Both the position numbers and the translations under genes were made by a program. A stretch of DNA of 41,048 nt from Microbacterium esteraromaticum (GTDB taxonomy: Bacteria; Actinomycetota; Actinomycetes; Actinomycetales; Microbacteriaceae): contig NZ_FUKO01000010.1 of the NCBI RefSeq assembly GCF_900163815.1, positions 1 to 41,048 of the forward strand, read 5' to 3'. Within the stretch, counting starts at the first letter, position 1; every line of letters begins with the position of its first letter. Of the stretch, positions 1 through 8,242 are shown one piece after another. The notes beneath the pieces are model-generated. The model was not told where the DNA came from. It ran no database searches and saw only the letters and a list, made by a program, of their open reading frames with translations.

Positions 1-3
1 CCT

Positions 4-108
4 TCGTTGAGACCCCGCCCTGTCGTTGACACCCCGCCCTGTCGTCCACACCCCGTCCTGCGGCCGCCCATAACCCGGGGTGTCGGCGGGAACACGGGGT
101 GTCGGCGG
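4..108. repeat. 19-bp-period repeat cluster with inverted copies
   Basis: Three tandem 19-bp units lie at 4-22, 23-41 and 42-60, sharing the core ACACCCCGCCCTG with few changes. They are followed by two copies of CGGGGTGTCGGCGG at 76-89 and 95-108, again 19 bp apart. The core GACACCCCG of the first set is the reverse complement of CGGGGTGTC in the second, so the array is both direct and inverted. The stretch 1-186 holds no gene that I can support. Confidence 0.75.
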
Positions 109-186
109 CGGAAGGCGGTCGGATGCTGCGGGCGGACGCCGTAGGCGCGCCAACTCGACAGCATCCGCCCCGGTAACCTGGAAACC

Positions 187-1614
187 ATGCTCAATATGGC
201 CGAGGGCCTGTCCCGACTCGGCGCGCTCGCCGCGAATCCTGTCGTCGCCACTCTCGCGACGGCCTTCGCCGACGCCGGATTCGAACTCGCCGTCGTCGGC
301 GGCCCGGTGCGCGATGCGATTCTGGGCCGCGAGACCCACGATCTCGATTTCACGACGAACGCCCGCCCGGATGACATCCTTCGCATCGTCAAGCCGATCG
401 CCAGCACTCACTGGGATATTGGTCGCGCTTTCGGCACGATCGGCGCCCGCGTGCGCAGCGAGCAGGTCGAGATCACCACCTACCGCGCCGACAGCTACGA
501 CGGGTCCAGCCGCAAGCCGGTTGTCGAGTTCGGCGACAGCATCCACGGCGACCTCGTGCGCCGCGATTTCACGGTCAATGCGATGGCGCTGCAGGTGCCC
601 GCCGTCAAGCTCGTCGACCCGACCAGCGGCGTCGAAGACCTCGTCGCCGGTATCCTCCGCACCCCCATCGATCCCGACGTCAGCTTCGGCGACGACCCGT
701 TGCGGATGCTGCGCGCTGCGCGCTTCAGCGCCCAACTCGACTTCACCGTCGACGCCGCCACTTTCGCCGCGATCGAGAAGCTGCGCGAGACCCTGAAGAT
801 CGTTAGCCCCGAGCGGGTGCAGGGCGAACTGGTGCGGCTCATGCAGACGGACGACCCGGTGCGCGGCATCCGCGTTCTCGTCGACAGCGGCCTGATCGAG
901 GAGTTTCTGCCCGAGGTGAGCGCGCTGCGTCTCGAGGTCGATGAGCACCACCACCACAAGGACGTCTACGAGCACTCGCTCACCGTCGTCCGCCAGGCGA
1001 TCGAGCTCGAGCGCCAGCGCAACCCCGATTCCGAACCCGATGTCGCGCTGCGCATTGCGGCGCTGCTGCACGACATCGGCAAGCCCCGCACCCGCAAGCT
1101 TGAGGGCGGCGGCGCCGTCACCTTCCATCACCACGATGTGGTTGGCTCACGCATGGCGCGCAAGCGTCTGCAGGCACTGCGATTCGACGGTGACACGACG
1201 GATGCTGTCGCGAAGCTGATCGAGTTGCACCTGCGCTTCTTCGGCTACGCCGAGGGTGCCTGGACCGACAGCGCCGTGCGCCGCTACGTGCGCGACGCCG
1301 GTGCCCAGCTCGACCAGCTGCACATCCTCGTGCGCGCCGATGTCACCACCCGCAACAAGCGCAAGGCCTCCCGCCTCGCCGCCGCCTATGACGACATCGA
1401 GCGCCGCATCGTCGAGTTGCGCGAGCAGGAAGAGCTCGACAGCATCCGTCCCGACCTCGACGGCAACCAGATCCAGCAGATCCTCGGCATCCCGCCCGGA
1501 CGCGAGGTCGGCGAGGCGTACCGGTACCTGTTGGAGATCCGTCTCGATGAGGGCGTCATCGGAGCGGATGCTGCCGCCCAGCGACTCCGGGAATGGTGGA
1601 CCACCCGGCCGTGA
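187..1614 (+). CDS. cca: CCA-adding tRNA nucleotidyltransferase
   Basis: 475 aa. Adds or repairs the 3' CCA end of tRNAs in the cytoplasm using CTP and ATP. The class II nucleotidyltransferase head is clear: GGPVRD at residues 38-43 followed by the metal-binding DLD at 52-54, then the RRDFTVNAMAL motif near 122-132. A C-terminal HD-type module shows HHHHKDVYEHS near 256-266 and ALLHDIGKP near 292-300, as in actinobacterial CCA enzymes. The ATG at 187 is chosen because a TAACCT -10-like box (174-179) lies 7 nt upstream and no good Shine-Dalgarno is present, suggesting leaderless or near-leaderless initiation; ATG at 196 is an alternative. In related genomes cca sits near murJ, trxB and parAB on the origin side. 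Length is normal for the family. Confidence 0.95.
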   Translation: MLNMAEGLSRLGALAANPVVATLATAFADAGFELAVVGGPVRDAILGRETHDLDFTTNARPDDILRIVKPIASTHWDIGRAFGTIGARVRSEQVEITTYRADSYDGSSRKPVVEFGDSIHGDLVRRDFTVNAMALQVPAVKLVDPTSGVEDLVAGILRTPIDPDVSFGDDPLRMLRAARFSAQLDFTVDAATFAAIEKLRETLKIVSPERVQGELVRLMQTDDPVRGIRVLVDSGLIEEFLPEVSALRLEVDEHHHHKDVYEHSLTVVRQAIELERQRNPDSEPDVALRIAALLHDIGKPRTRKLEGGGAVTFHHHDVVGSRMARKRLQALRFDGDTTDAVAKLIELHLRFFGYAEGAWTDSAVRRYVRDAGAQLDQLHILVRADVTTRNKRKASRLAAAYDDIERRIVELREQEELDSIRPDLDGNQIQQILGIPPGREVGEAYRYLLEIRLDEGVIGADAAAQRLREWWTTRP

Positions 1615-1666
1615 GCCGCCATGCCACTGCGCAGGTGTCGGTCTCGTCACGATCCTGACCGATCGG

Positions 1667-1696
1667 TTGGTTATCTCGCTTTGCGGCGATTATATT
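1667..1696 (+). promoter_or_regulatory. Candidate promoter of the first peptide importer
   Basis: TTGGTT (1667-1672) and TATATT (1691-1696) are separated by 18 nt, a good sigma-70-type match in otherwise GC-rich DNA, about 60 nt before the lipoprotein gene at 1759. Confidence 0.5.
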
Positions 1697-1758
1697 GATG
1701 CCGAACCGCGTCAATGATCTGCGCGGATTACCGAGCCATCACAGGGCAGGTTATGTCA

Positions 1759-3387
1759 ATGAAGATTTCCAGGGGCCGACTCGGCCTTGCCATCGGGGCG
1801 CTCGGCGTCTCGGCACTCGTTCTCTCCGGATGCGCTTCGAGCACCGCCGAGAAGGACGGCGATAACGGTGAAGCCTCGGGCGAATCCATCATCGTCGGCA
1901 CCACCGACAAGATCGTCTCGCTCGACCCGGCCGGCTCGTATGACAACGGATCGTTCGCGGTGATGAACCAGATCTACCCGTTCCTCATGAACAGCAAGTA
2001 CGGCACCGCCGAGGTCACCCCCGACATCGCCGAATCGGCCGAGTTCTCCTCGCCGACCGAGTACACCGTCAAGCTCAAGTCGGGCCTGAAGTTCGCCAAC
2101 GGCAACGACCTCACCGCCAGCGACGTGAAGTTCTCGTTCGACCGCATGGTGAAGATCGCCGACCCGAACGGCCCGTCGTCGCTTCTCGGCAACCTCGCCT
2201 CGGTCGAAGCCCCCGACGACACCACCGTCGTTTTCACGCTGAAGAACGGCGACGACCAGATCTGGCCGCTGATCCTCTCCAGCCCCGCTGGCCCCATCAT
2301 CGACGAAGATGTCTTCTCGGCCGACGCGGTCACCTCCGACGATGACATCGTCAAGGGCGAGGCCTTCGCCGGTCAGTACACGATCGACTCGTACAAGGTG
2401 AACGAACTGGTCTCGTACAAGCCGAACCCCGACTACAAGGGTGTGCTCGGCGCTGCAGAGAACAGCGGCGTGCAGACCAAGTACTACGCCGACGCCTCGA
2501 ACCTCAAGCTCGCGATCGGCAACGGAGACATCGACGTGGCGTTCCGCAGCCTCTCCGCGACCGACGTCGCCGACCTGGCGACGAACGACAAGGTGCAGGT
2601 CGTCGACGGCCCCGGTGGAGAGATCCGCTACATCGTCTTCAACTTCAACACCATGCCGTTCGGTGCGACGACCGATGACGCCGACCCGGCCAAGGCGCTC
2701 GCAGTCCGCCAGGCGATGGCCGACCTGATCGACCGCGACGCGGTCGCGAAGAACGTCTACAAGGACACCTTCGCACCGCTGTACTCGTACGTGCCCGAGG
2801 GCATGCCCGGTGCGACCACGCCGCTGAAGGACATGTACGGCGACGGCAACGGCGGACCTGACGTTGACAAGGCGACAAAGGCGCTGGCGGATGCTGGTGT
2901 CAGCACCCCTGTCACGCTGAACCTGCAGTACAACGGCGACCACTACGGCCCCTCTTCGGGTGACGAGTACGCCGCGTACAAGACGCAGCTGGAGAAGGGC
3001 GGCCTGTTCAAGGTCAACCTGCAGCAGACCGAGTGGGTGCAGTACTCCAAGGACCGCAGTGCTGACGTCTACCCCGAGTACCAGCTCGGCTGGTTCCCGG
3101 ACTACTCGGATGCCGACAACTACCTGTCGCCGTTCTTCCTGAAGGAGAACTTCCTCGCGAACCACTACGACAACCCGGCCGTCAATGACGCCATTGTCGC
3201 GGAGCAGAGCGAGACGGATTCGGACAAGCGTCTGGAGCAGATCGGTCAGATCCAGGAGATGGTGGCGAAGGATCTCTCCACGCTGCCGATCCTGCAGGGC
3301 AAGCAGGTCGCGGTCGTCGGAAAGGACGTCAAGGGCACCACGCTCGACGCGTCGTTCAAGTTCCGCTTCGCACCGCTGAGCAAGTAA
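1759..3387 (+). CDS. Peptide ABC transporter substrate-binding lipoprotein (family 5)
   Basis: 542 aa from this start. Extracellular receptor that would capture oligopeptides or dipeptides and hand them to the permeases encoded next. It has a positively charged N-terminus, hydrophobic segment and lipobox ending at Cys25 (LSGC), then a Ser/Asp/Gly-rich linker and a full family-5 binding domain (TDKIVSLDPAGSYDN; LKSGLKFANGNDLTASDVKFS; EYQLGWFPDYSDADNYLSP). ATG 1759 is preceded at 8 nt by AGGGCAGG; ATG 1753 is possible but too close to that site. It is the first gene of a four-gene importer operon and is separated from the permease gene by a strong hairpin, which fits higher expression of the receptor. 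The exact ligand cannot be read from the sequence; dipeptide/oligopeptide is the usual one, but nickel or other small molecules are possible. Confidence 0.92.
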   Translation: MKISRGRLGLAIGALGVSALVLSGCASSTAEKDGDNGEASGESIIVGTTDKIVSLDPAGSYDNGSFAVMNQIYPFLMNSKYGTAEVTPDIAESAEFSSPTEYTVKLKSGLKFANGNDLTASDVKFSFDRMVKIADPNGPSSLLGNLASVEAPDDTTVVFTLKNGDDQIWPLILSSPAGPIIDEDVFSADAVTSDDDIVKGEAFAGQYTIDSYKVNELVSYKPNPDYKGVLGAAENSGVQTKYYADASNLKLAIGNGDIDVAFRSLSATDVADLATNDKVQVVDGPGGEIRYIVFNFNTMPFGATTDDADPAKALAVRQAMADLIDRDAVAKNVYKDTFAPLYSYVPEGMPGATTPLKDMYGDGNGGPDVDKATKALADAGVSTPVTLNLQYNGDHYGPSSGDEYAAYKTQLEKGGLFKVNLQQTEWVQYSKDRSADVYPEYQLGWFPDYSDADNYLSPFFLKENFLANHYDNPAVNDAIVAEQSETDSDKRLEQIGQIQEMVAKDLSTLPILQGKQVAVVGKDVKGTTLDASFKFRFAPLSK

Positions 3388-3397
3388 CGCGTTCGAC

Positions 3398-3433
3398 ACC
3401 CAGGGGTATTGCGTCACCGCAATGCCCCTGGGT
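3398..3433 (+). terminator. Intercistronic hairpin between SBP and permease
   Basis: A 16-bp stem (3398-3413 with 3418-3433, one G-U pair) closes on a TCAC loop. It begins 11 nt after the SBP stop codon and lies 36 nt before the permease start. There is no U tract. It probably acts as a partial terminator or 3'-end stabiliser that raises SBP mRNA over permease mRNA. Confidence 0.75.
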
Positions 3434-3469
3434 CGTGCTCGCCCGAAGAACGCAAGAAGAGGTACCTGA

Positions 3470-4549
3470 ATGGCCGTCGATATCGGCGATGCACTCGTCC
3501 CGGTTCAACCCCGCAGCCGCTCCAAAGGCGGAGGGCTGTGGCGCTACATCCTGATCAGACTGGTGCTGATCATCCCCACGGTTCTCATTCTGGTGAGCAC
3601 CGTGTTCTTCCTGATGCGGATCACCGGTGACCCCATCACTGCGGCCCTCGGCGGCCGGCTGCCTGCAGATCAGCTGGCGGAGCGCATCCACGCGGCCGGC
3701 TATGACCGCCCGCTGTGGCAGCAGTATCTCGAATACCTGGGCGCGATCTTCCGCGGCGACTTCGGCACGACGATCACCGACCGTCGGCCGGTGGTCGAAA
3801 TTCTGCTCCAGTACGGAGCGGCCACTCTCGAGCTCGCGATCTACGCGCTGCTCGTGGCACTGATCATCAGCATCCCGCTGGGACTCGTCGCCGCCTACCG
3901 TCGTGACCGCTGGCAGGACGCCATGCTGCGGGTGATGGCGATCCTCGCCTACGCGACGCCGATCTTCTTCGCAGGTCTCCTGCTCAAGCTGATCTTCGCG
4001 GTGTGGCTGGACGTGCTGCCGGTCTCCGGCCGCGGCAACACACGCACCGAACTACTGATGGCCGGGATGGACACGCCCACCGGCATCTACCTGCTCGACG
4101 CGATCCGACTCGGCAACCTTCCCGCGATCGGTGATGTCCTGCAGCACGCGATCCTCCCCGCGGTCGCACTCGGTCTGCTCACGGCCGGCGTCTTCCTGCG
4201 CCTGATCCGCACCAACGTGATCGGCACGCTCGGTCAGCAGTTCGTCACCTCCGGCCGCTCCCGCGGTGTCAGCGAATACCGCCTGGTGACCAAGCACGCC
4301 TACCGGCCCGCGCTGATCCCGATCATCACTGTGATGGGCATGCAGATCGCGCTGCTGCTGGCGGGCGCGGTGCTCACAGAGACCACTTTCGAATGGAAGG
4401 GCATCGGCTTCATGCTCGCCGAGTACCTGAAAGCGCGTGACTTCGTGGCGGTGCAGGGCATCGTCGTGATGATCGCGGTCGTCGTCGCGGTGACGAACTT
4501 CCTCGTCGACATCGTCGCCGCCTTCATCGACCCGAGGGTGAGGTACTGA
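3470..4549 (+). CDS. Peptide ABC transporter permease, DppB type
   Basis: 359 aa, inner-membrane subunit that forms half of the translocation path. After a roughly 25-residue hydrophilic N-terminus it shows the typical first membrane helix (LIRLVLIIPTVLILVSTVFF), the periplasmic loop with DRPLWQQYLEYLGAIFRGDFG, then a cluster of membrane helices. The cytoplasmic EAA-like coupling loop near residues 258-284 (SGRSRGVSEYRLVTKHAYRP) contacts the ATPase. The C-terminus ends IDPRVRY, as is usual for this subunit. An AAGAGG Shine-Dalgarno lies about 9 nt before the ATG. The next permease starts 1 nt after its stop, so translation is probably coupled. Its N-terminal extension is a little longer than in most homologues; otherwise it is an ordinary family member. 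Confidence 0.93.
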   Translation: MAVDIGDALVPVQPRSRSKGGGLWRYILIRLVLIIPTVLILVSTVFFLMRITGDPITAALGGRLPADQLAERIHAAGYDRPLWQQYLEYLGAIFRGDFGTTITDRRPVVEILLQYGAATLELAIYALLVALIISIPLGLVAAYRRDRWQDAMLRVMAILAYATPIFFAGLLLKLIFAVWLDVLPVSGRGNTRTELLMAGMDTPTGIYLLDAIRLGNLPAIGDVLQHAILPAVALGLLTAGVFLRLIRTNVIGTLGQQFVTSGRSRGVSEYRLVTKHAYRPALIPIITVMGMQIALLLAGAVLTETTFEWKGIGFMLAEYLKARDFVAVQGIVVMIAVVVAVTNFLVDIVAAFIDPRVRY

Positions 4550-4550
4550 C

Positions 4551-5603
4551 ATGCCCGCGATCCCCGATTCCTATGACGAGATGCCGACCCCGAAGACGTC
4601 GGCGCTCGCCGCAGTCGCGCCGCGCAAGAAGCACTGGAGCGAAAAGGTTCCCGTCCTGTCGCAGTTGCGGCAGAGCATCGGCCTGCAGCGCGGGATGCTG
4701 GTGACCGGACTGGTGATCACCGCCGTGTTCATCCTGGTCGCGGTGCTGGCGCCGCTGATCGCGCCCTACTCCTGGGCGCAGCAGCAGACCGCAGACGGCG
4801 TCTCCTTCGGCACGCAGCAGGCGCCCAACAGCCTGAACCTGCTGGGCACAACCGTGTCGGGCTTCGATGTGCTCTCGCGCGTGATCTGGGGGGCGCAGAC
4901 CGCTCTGCTGGTGATCATCGCCGCCATCGCCTGCTCGATCTTCATCGGAATCGCGCTCGGACTGGTCTCCGGCTACTTCGGTGGGTGGCTCGACCGCATC
5001 CTGGTCGTCATCGCCGACGCGATCTACGCATTCCCGTCTCTGCTGCTCGCCATCGTCATGTCGATCGTGATCAGCCGGGGCCAATCCACGCTCTTCGGCG
5101 GCATCATGGCGACCGCGATCGCGATCACCGTGGTGTTCGTGCCGCAGTACTTCCGTGTGGTCCGCTCTGAGGTGGTGCGGGTGCGAGCCGAGCCGTTCGT
5201 CGACTCGGCAAAGGTGATCGGCGTACCGACCTCTCGCATTCTGCTGCGGCACGTGCTGCGCAACTCCACCCGCTCGCTGCCGGTGATCATCACCTTGAAC
5301 GCCTCCGAGGCGCTGCTGACTCTTGCAGGGCTCGGATTCCTCGGCTTCGGCATCGAAGCGACCGCCGCCGCCGAATGGGGCTATGACCTCAACCGTGCGA
5401 TGCAGGATGTGACCAGCGGCATCTGGTGGACGAGCGTGTTCCCCGGTGTGGCGATCGTTCTGGTCGTGCTGGGCGTCACCCTGGTCGGAGAGAGCCTGAA
5501 CGACTTGAGCGACCCTCGGCTGCGCATGCGCCGTCGCGCCGGTGCGAAGAAGGCCGGTGCGAAGAAGAAGGTCAGCAACGCGAGCGAAGGAGCACAATCG
5601 TGA
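4551..5603 (+). CDS. Peptide ABC transporter permease, DppC type
   Basis: 350 aa, second transmembrane subunit of the importer. A hydrophilic N-terminus of about 45 residues is followed by the first helix (GMLVTGLVITAVFILVAVLA), the family phrase GFDVLSRVIWGAQTALLV, and the EAA-type loop near 215-238 (FVDSAKVIGVPTSRILLRHV). The C-terminal LSDPRLRMR is typical. After that motif there is a Lys/Ala-rich tail of about 25 residues with the near-repeat RAGAKKAGAKKK, which is an addition beyond the family core and probably cytoplasmic. Its TGA overlaps the GTG start of the ATPase gene (GTGA at 5600-5603), so the two are translationally coupled. Confidence 0.93.
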   Translation: MPAIPDSYDEMPTPKTSALAAVAPRKKHWSEKVPVLSQLRQSIGLQRGMLVTGLVITAVFILVAVLAPLIAPYSWAQQQTADGVSFGTQQAPNSLNLLGTTVSGFDVLSRVIWGAQTALLVIIAAIACSIFIGIALGLVSGYFGGWLDRILVVIADAIYAFPSLLLAIVMSIVISRGQSTLFGGIMATAIAITVVFVPQYFRVVRSEVVRVRAEPFVDSAKVIGVPTSRILLRHVLRNSTRSLPVIITLNASEALLTLAGLGFLGFGIEATAAAEWGYDLNRAMQDVTSGIWWTSVFPGVAIVLVVLGVTLVGESLNDLSDPRLRMRRRAGAKKAGAKKKVSNASEGAQS

Positions 5604-7318
5604 GCCAGACATCGGCGGCCGTTGCCGAGATCCGCGACCTGAGAGTGGTCTTCGCGACCGATGACGAGCCCGTCGAGGCCGTCAAGGGCATCTCGCTGGC
5701 CGCGAATACGGGCGAGGTGCTCGCGATCGTCGGCGAGTCCGGATCGGGCAAGACGGTCACCGCGAACACGCTGCTCGGTCTGCTGCCTGAGACCGCCACA
5801 ATATCCGGCGCGGTGATCGTGCGCGGACGAACCGGCGATGAGACCGACATCGTGCACGCCAGCCAACATCACCTGCGGCAGATGCGCGGGCGGGATGCCG
5901 CGATGGTGTTCCAGGAGCCGTCGACTGCCCTGAACCCGGTGTTCACCGTGGGATGGCAGATCGCCGAGGGGCTGCGCGCGCACACGAAGATCTCGAAGAA
6001 GGATGCCAGGGCTCGCGCCATCGACATGCTGCGCCGCGTCGGCATCCCCGAGCCCGAGGAGCGCATCGACCACTACCCGCACCAGTTCTCGGGCGGGCAG
6101 AAGCAGCGCATCGTCATCGCGATGGCTCTGGTGCTCGATGCCGGGCTGATCATCGCCGACGAGCCGACCACGGCTCTGGATGTCACGGTGCAGGCCGAGA
6201 TCCTCGACCTGCTGCGAACCTGCCGTGACGAGTTCGGCGCGACGATCGTGCTGATCACCCACAACATGGGGGTGGTTGCCGATCTCGCCGATCGCGTCGT
6301 CGTCATGTACCAGGGCGACATCGTGGAGGAGGCTCCGGTCGCTGAGCTGTTCACGAACCCGCGCGAGGAGTACACCCGCAAGCTGCTGGCCGCAGTGCCT
6401 CACGTCGGCCAGGGCAAGTCGGCTACGGCTCCGCCGGCAACGGCAGTAACGACGCCGCAGGACGAGCAGCATCTCGCCCCGCCCGTGCCCGAGGGCAGCC
6501 TGATCGTCGCGACCCGTGCCGAGATCGGCTATCCAGGACGCTTCGGACGCAACGCTGTCGTCGCGGTGAAGGGCATCGACTTCCACGTCGGCCCCGGCGA
6601 AGTCGTGGGCCTGGTCGGCGAGTCGGGCTCGGGCAAGACGACGATCGGCCGCGCTGTCGTGGGACTGACCACGGTGCTGGGCGGGTCGCTGACGGTGCTC
6701 GGGCAGGAGATGCGCGGGGTGAAGAGCCGCACTCTCACGCCGCTGCGCCCGCAGATCGGCTTCGTGTTCCAGGATCCGGCGACGAGCTTCAACCCGTTGC
6801 TGACGATCGCCGAGTGCATTGCCGAGCCGCTGATCGTGCACGGCCGTGCGTCGAGCCTGCAGTCCGCCCGCGCTCGCGTGAACGAGTTGCTGGATGCGGT
6901 TCGCCTGCCCACCAATTTCGGCGACCGCTATCCGCACGAACTCTCCGGCGGTCAGCGGCAAAGAGCGTCGCTGGCGCGAGCACTCGCACTGGATCCGAAG
7001 CTGCTGATCGCCGACGAGCCGACCAGCGCCCTGGATGTCTCCGTGCAGGCGACAGTGCTGGAGCTGTTCGTGCAGCTGCAGGCCGAGCTGGGATTCGCGT
7101 CGCTGTTCATCAGCCACGACCTCGCCGTGATCGATGCGGTGTCAGATCGAATCATCGTGCTGCAGCAGGGCGAGATCAAGGAGCAGGGGACCACCGCCCA
7201 GGTGCTCGGCGACCCACGCGATCAGTACACGCGCGAGTTGCTCGCGGCGCTTCCGGTGCCGGACCCTGTTGCGCAGGCCGAGCGGCGCGCGCAGTGGGAG
7301 GCCGTGCGGCGGCACTGA
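5600..7318 (+). CDS. Fused double ATPase of the first peptide importer (DppD-DppF type)
   Basis: 572 aa from GTG 5600, chosen because it overlaps the permease stop and follows GAAGGA at 8 nt; the open frame upstream lies inside the permease gene. Two complete ABC nucleotide-binding domains are joined. NBD1 has Walker A GESGSGKT at 45-52, Q-loop VFQEPSTALNP, signature FSGGQKQR near 170 and Walker B IIADEPTTALD. After a linker rich in Ala, Pro and Thr (about 270-295), NBD2 repeats the set: GESGSGKT, VFQDPATSFNP, LSGGQRQR and LIADEPTSALD. Each NBD carries the oligopeptide-type C-terminal motif (REEYTRKLLAAVP; RDQYTRELLAALP). All catalytic elements of both domains look intact, so it can replace the usual pair of separate ATPases. 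It is the last gene of the operon. Confidence 0.93.
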   Translation: MSQTSAAVAEIRDLRVVFATDDEPVEAVKGISLAANTGEVLAIVGESGSGKTVTANTLLGLLPETATISGAVIVRGRTGDETDIVHASQHHLRQMRGRDAAMVFQEPSTALNPVFTVGWQIAEGLRAHTKISKKDARARAIDMLRRVGIPEPEERIDHYPHQFSGGQKQRIVIAMALVLDAGLIIADEPTTALDVTVQAEILDLLRTCRDEFGATIVLITHNMGVVADLADRVVVMYQGDIVEEAPVAELFTNPREEYTRKLLAAVPHVGQGKSATAPPATAVTTPQDEQHLAPPVPEGSLIVATRAEIGYPGRFGRNAVVAVKGIDFHVGPGEVVGLVGESGSGKTTIGRAVVGLTTVLGGSLTVLGQEMRGVKSRTLTPLRPQIGFVFQDPATSFNPLLTIAECIAEPLIVHGRASSLQSARARVNELLDAVRLPTNFGDRYPHELSGGQRQRASLARALALDPKLLIADEPTSALDVSVQATVLELFVQLQAELGFASLFISHDLAVIDAVSDRIIVLQQGEIKEQGTTAQVLGDPRDQYTRELLAALPVPDPVAQAERRAQWEAVRRH

Positions 7319-7359
7319 GGCCGGATGGCCGGGGAGCGGCCGCCCTCGGGCTCGGCGCG

Positions 7360-7755
7360 TCAGCTGAGGCGTTCGGGCACGACGATCTCCACTTCGTCAG
7401 CGATGAGCTCGAAGTCCTTCGGGTTGAGAGTCGCCAATCGGGCGCCGAGCGCATAGGCGTGTCCGGCGATCATCGTGTCTTTGCTGCGCGCATGGGCCGG
7501 TCGCTTCGTCGCAACGATCGCGGCCAAGTGACCGTACCCGCTCGCCGCGGCTTCGTCGAAGGCCAACCAGTCCGTACTCAGGAGTCGTGTGATCCGGTGA
7601 AATCGCCGCGTCCTGCGCTGGCGGAGATCCTGGGTGGATGTTAGCTCGATGCCGAACCGCAGCTCGGCGGCGGAGAGCGCACTGAGGCAGGCGCGCCCGT
7701 CTGGCAGCACGAGATCGTCGATGTCGATCAACACGCTCGTGTCGAAAAGGATCAT
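7360..7755 (-). CDS. VapC-like PIN-domain toxin ribonuclease
   Basis: 131 aa. PIN-domain proteins of this size are metal-dependent ribonucleases, usually the toxin of a type II toxin-antitoxin pair; many cut tRNA or rRNA. The acidic metal ligands are visible: D5 in ILFDTSVLID, E31 in LSALSAAELRFGI, D93 in ARSKDTMIAGHA, and D114 in LNPKDFELI. It starts inside the end of the antitoxin gene (ATGA, 7752-7755), the classic antitoxin-first arrangement with translational coupling. The length is normal and no key residue is missing, so the toxin is probably active. The RNA target cannot be read from the sequence. Confidence 0.9.
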   Translation of the reverse strand: MILFDTSVLIDIDDLVLPDGRACLSALSAAELRFGIELTSTQDLRQRRTRRFHRITRLLSTDWLAFDEAAASGYGHLAAIVATKRPAHARSKDTMIAGHAYALGARLATLNPKDFELIADEVEIVVPERLS

Positions 7756-8123
7756 CGGCGCTCCTGCTGTCCCTGCTCACGCCGCAGACGTTCAGCATGC
7801 TCCCACGGGTCCCGGAAGGGCTCCTCGTCATACGGACGCGCGTTGTACTCATCGAGCCACTCTTCGGCGACACGTCGGTCTTCCTCAGTCCGAGGATTCG
7901 CCGCGATGCGCGCGTTGATCTCGGCTCCGGTCGTGTACCAGCGGCCTCTCCCGTGCTCCCGGTCGAGTCGTTCCTCCAGACCGCTTCGCGAATCGTTGTC
8001 CGCCGCGAGCCGCATCAGCGCCTCGCGGATCTCGGCCTCCATCGAACGCCCATTGCGCTTCGCGCGCTTCTTGAGCGCGTCGACGACCTCATCACTGAGG
8101 TTGCGGATCGTCACTGCGGCCAT
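7752..8123 (-). CDS. Ribbon-helix-helix antitoxin with long C-terminal arm
   Basis: 123 aa. Residues 3-40 (AVTIRNLSDEVVDALKKRAK...) form a FitA/Arc-like ribbon-helix-helix DNA-binding domain. The rest should bind and block the PIN toxin. The protein is longer than the usual 70-85 aa of FitA/VapB antitoxins. The extra part (about residues 50-123) is highly charged, with WYTTGAEINARI, RRVAEEWLDEYNARPYDEEPF and a Gln/Arg-rich tail. AGGAGG on the minus strand (8130-8135) lies 6 nt before the ATG. The Shine-Dalgarno touches the first arm of the palindromic operator, so bound repressor may hide both promoter and ribosome site. It is probably autoregulated with the toxin as co-repressor. Confidence 0.88.
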   Translation of the reverse strand: MAAVTIRNLSDEVVDALKKRAKRNGRSMEAEIREALMRLAADNDSRSGLEERLDREHGRGRWYTTGAEINARIAANPRTEEDRRVAEEWLDEYNARPYDEEPFRDPWEHAERLRREQGQQERR

Positions 8124-8133
8124 GATGCACCTC

Positions 8134-8180
8134 CTGCTGGCATTCTGCTAGCACCACCCATGCTAGCAGAATGCCAGCAG
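8134..8180 (-). promoter_or_regulatory. Toxin-antitoxin operator, perfect 20-bp inverted repeat
   Basis: Arms 8134-8153 and 8161-8180 are perfect reverse complements around a 7-bp spacer. Each arm holds two 8-bp near-palindromes, giving TGCTGGCA (8135-8142), TGCTAGCA (8146-8153), TGCTAGCA (8161-8168) and TGCCAGCA (8172-8179), with centres 11, 15 and 11 bp apart. A minus-strand -10-like TAGCAT (8160-8165) lies inside. This is the expected shape of a site for two or more ribbon-helix-helix dimers. Confidence 0.9.
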
Positions 8181-8242
8181 ACGCTCTTCTGGCCGCATCA
8201 TGGGGCAGGGTAACGGCGCTCGAGGCGATCATCGAGGTCGAA

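Noticed and set aside
1..110. CRISPR array at the window start
   Set aside because: 19-bp units follow each other without spacers and appear in both orientations.
1756..3417. 553-aa open frame on the minus strand opposite the first SBP gene
   Set aside because: It mirrors the codon pattern of the real gene; composition is Val/Arg/Asp-rich without domains, and it lies wholly antisense to a clear family-5 protein.
4524..5612. 362-aa minus-strand open frame opposite the DppC-type gene
   Set aside because: Antisense shadow, low-complexity Arg/Asp/Gln composition.
5381..7117. 578-aa minus-strand open frame opposite the double ATPase
   Set aside because: His/Arg/Gln-rich shadow of an ABC ATPase gene with intact Walker motifs on the plus strand.
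7321..7342. Terminator after the first importer operon
   Set aside because: Only a 5-bp stem GGCCG/CGGCC without a U tract; too weak in GC-rich DNA to call.
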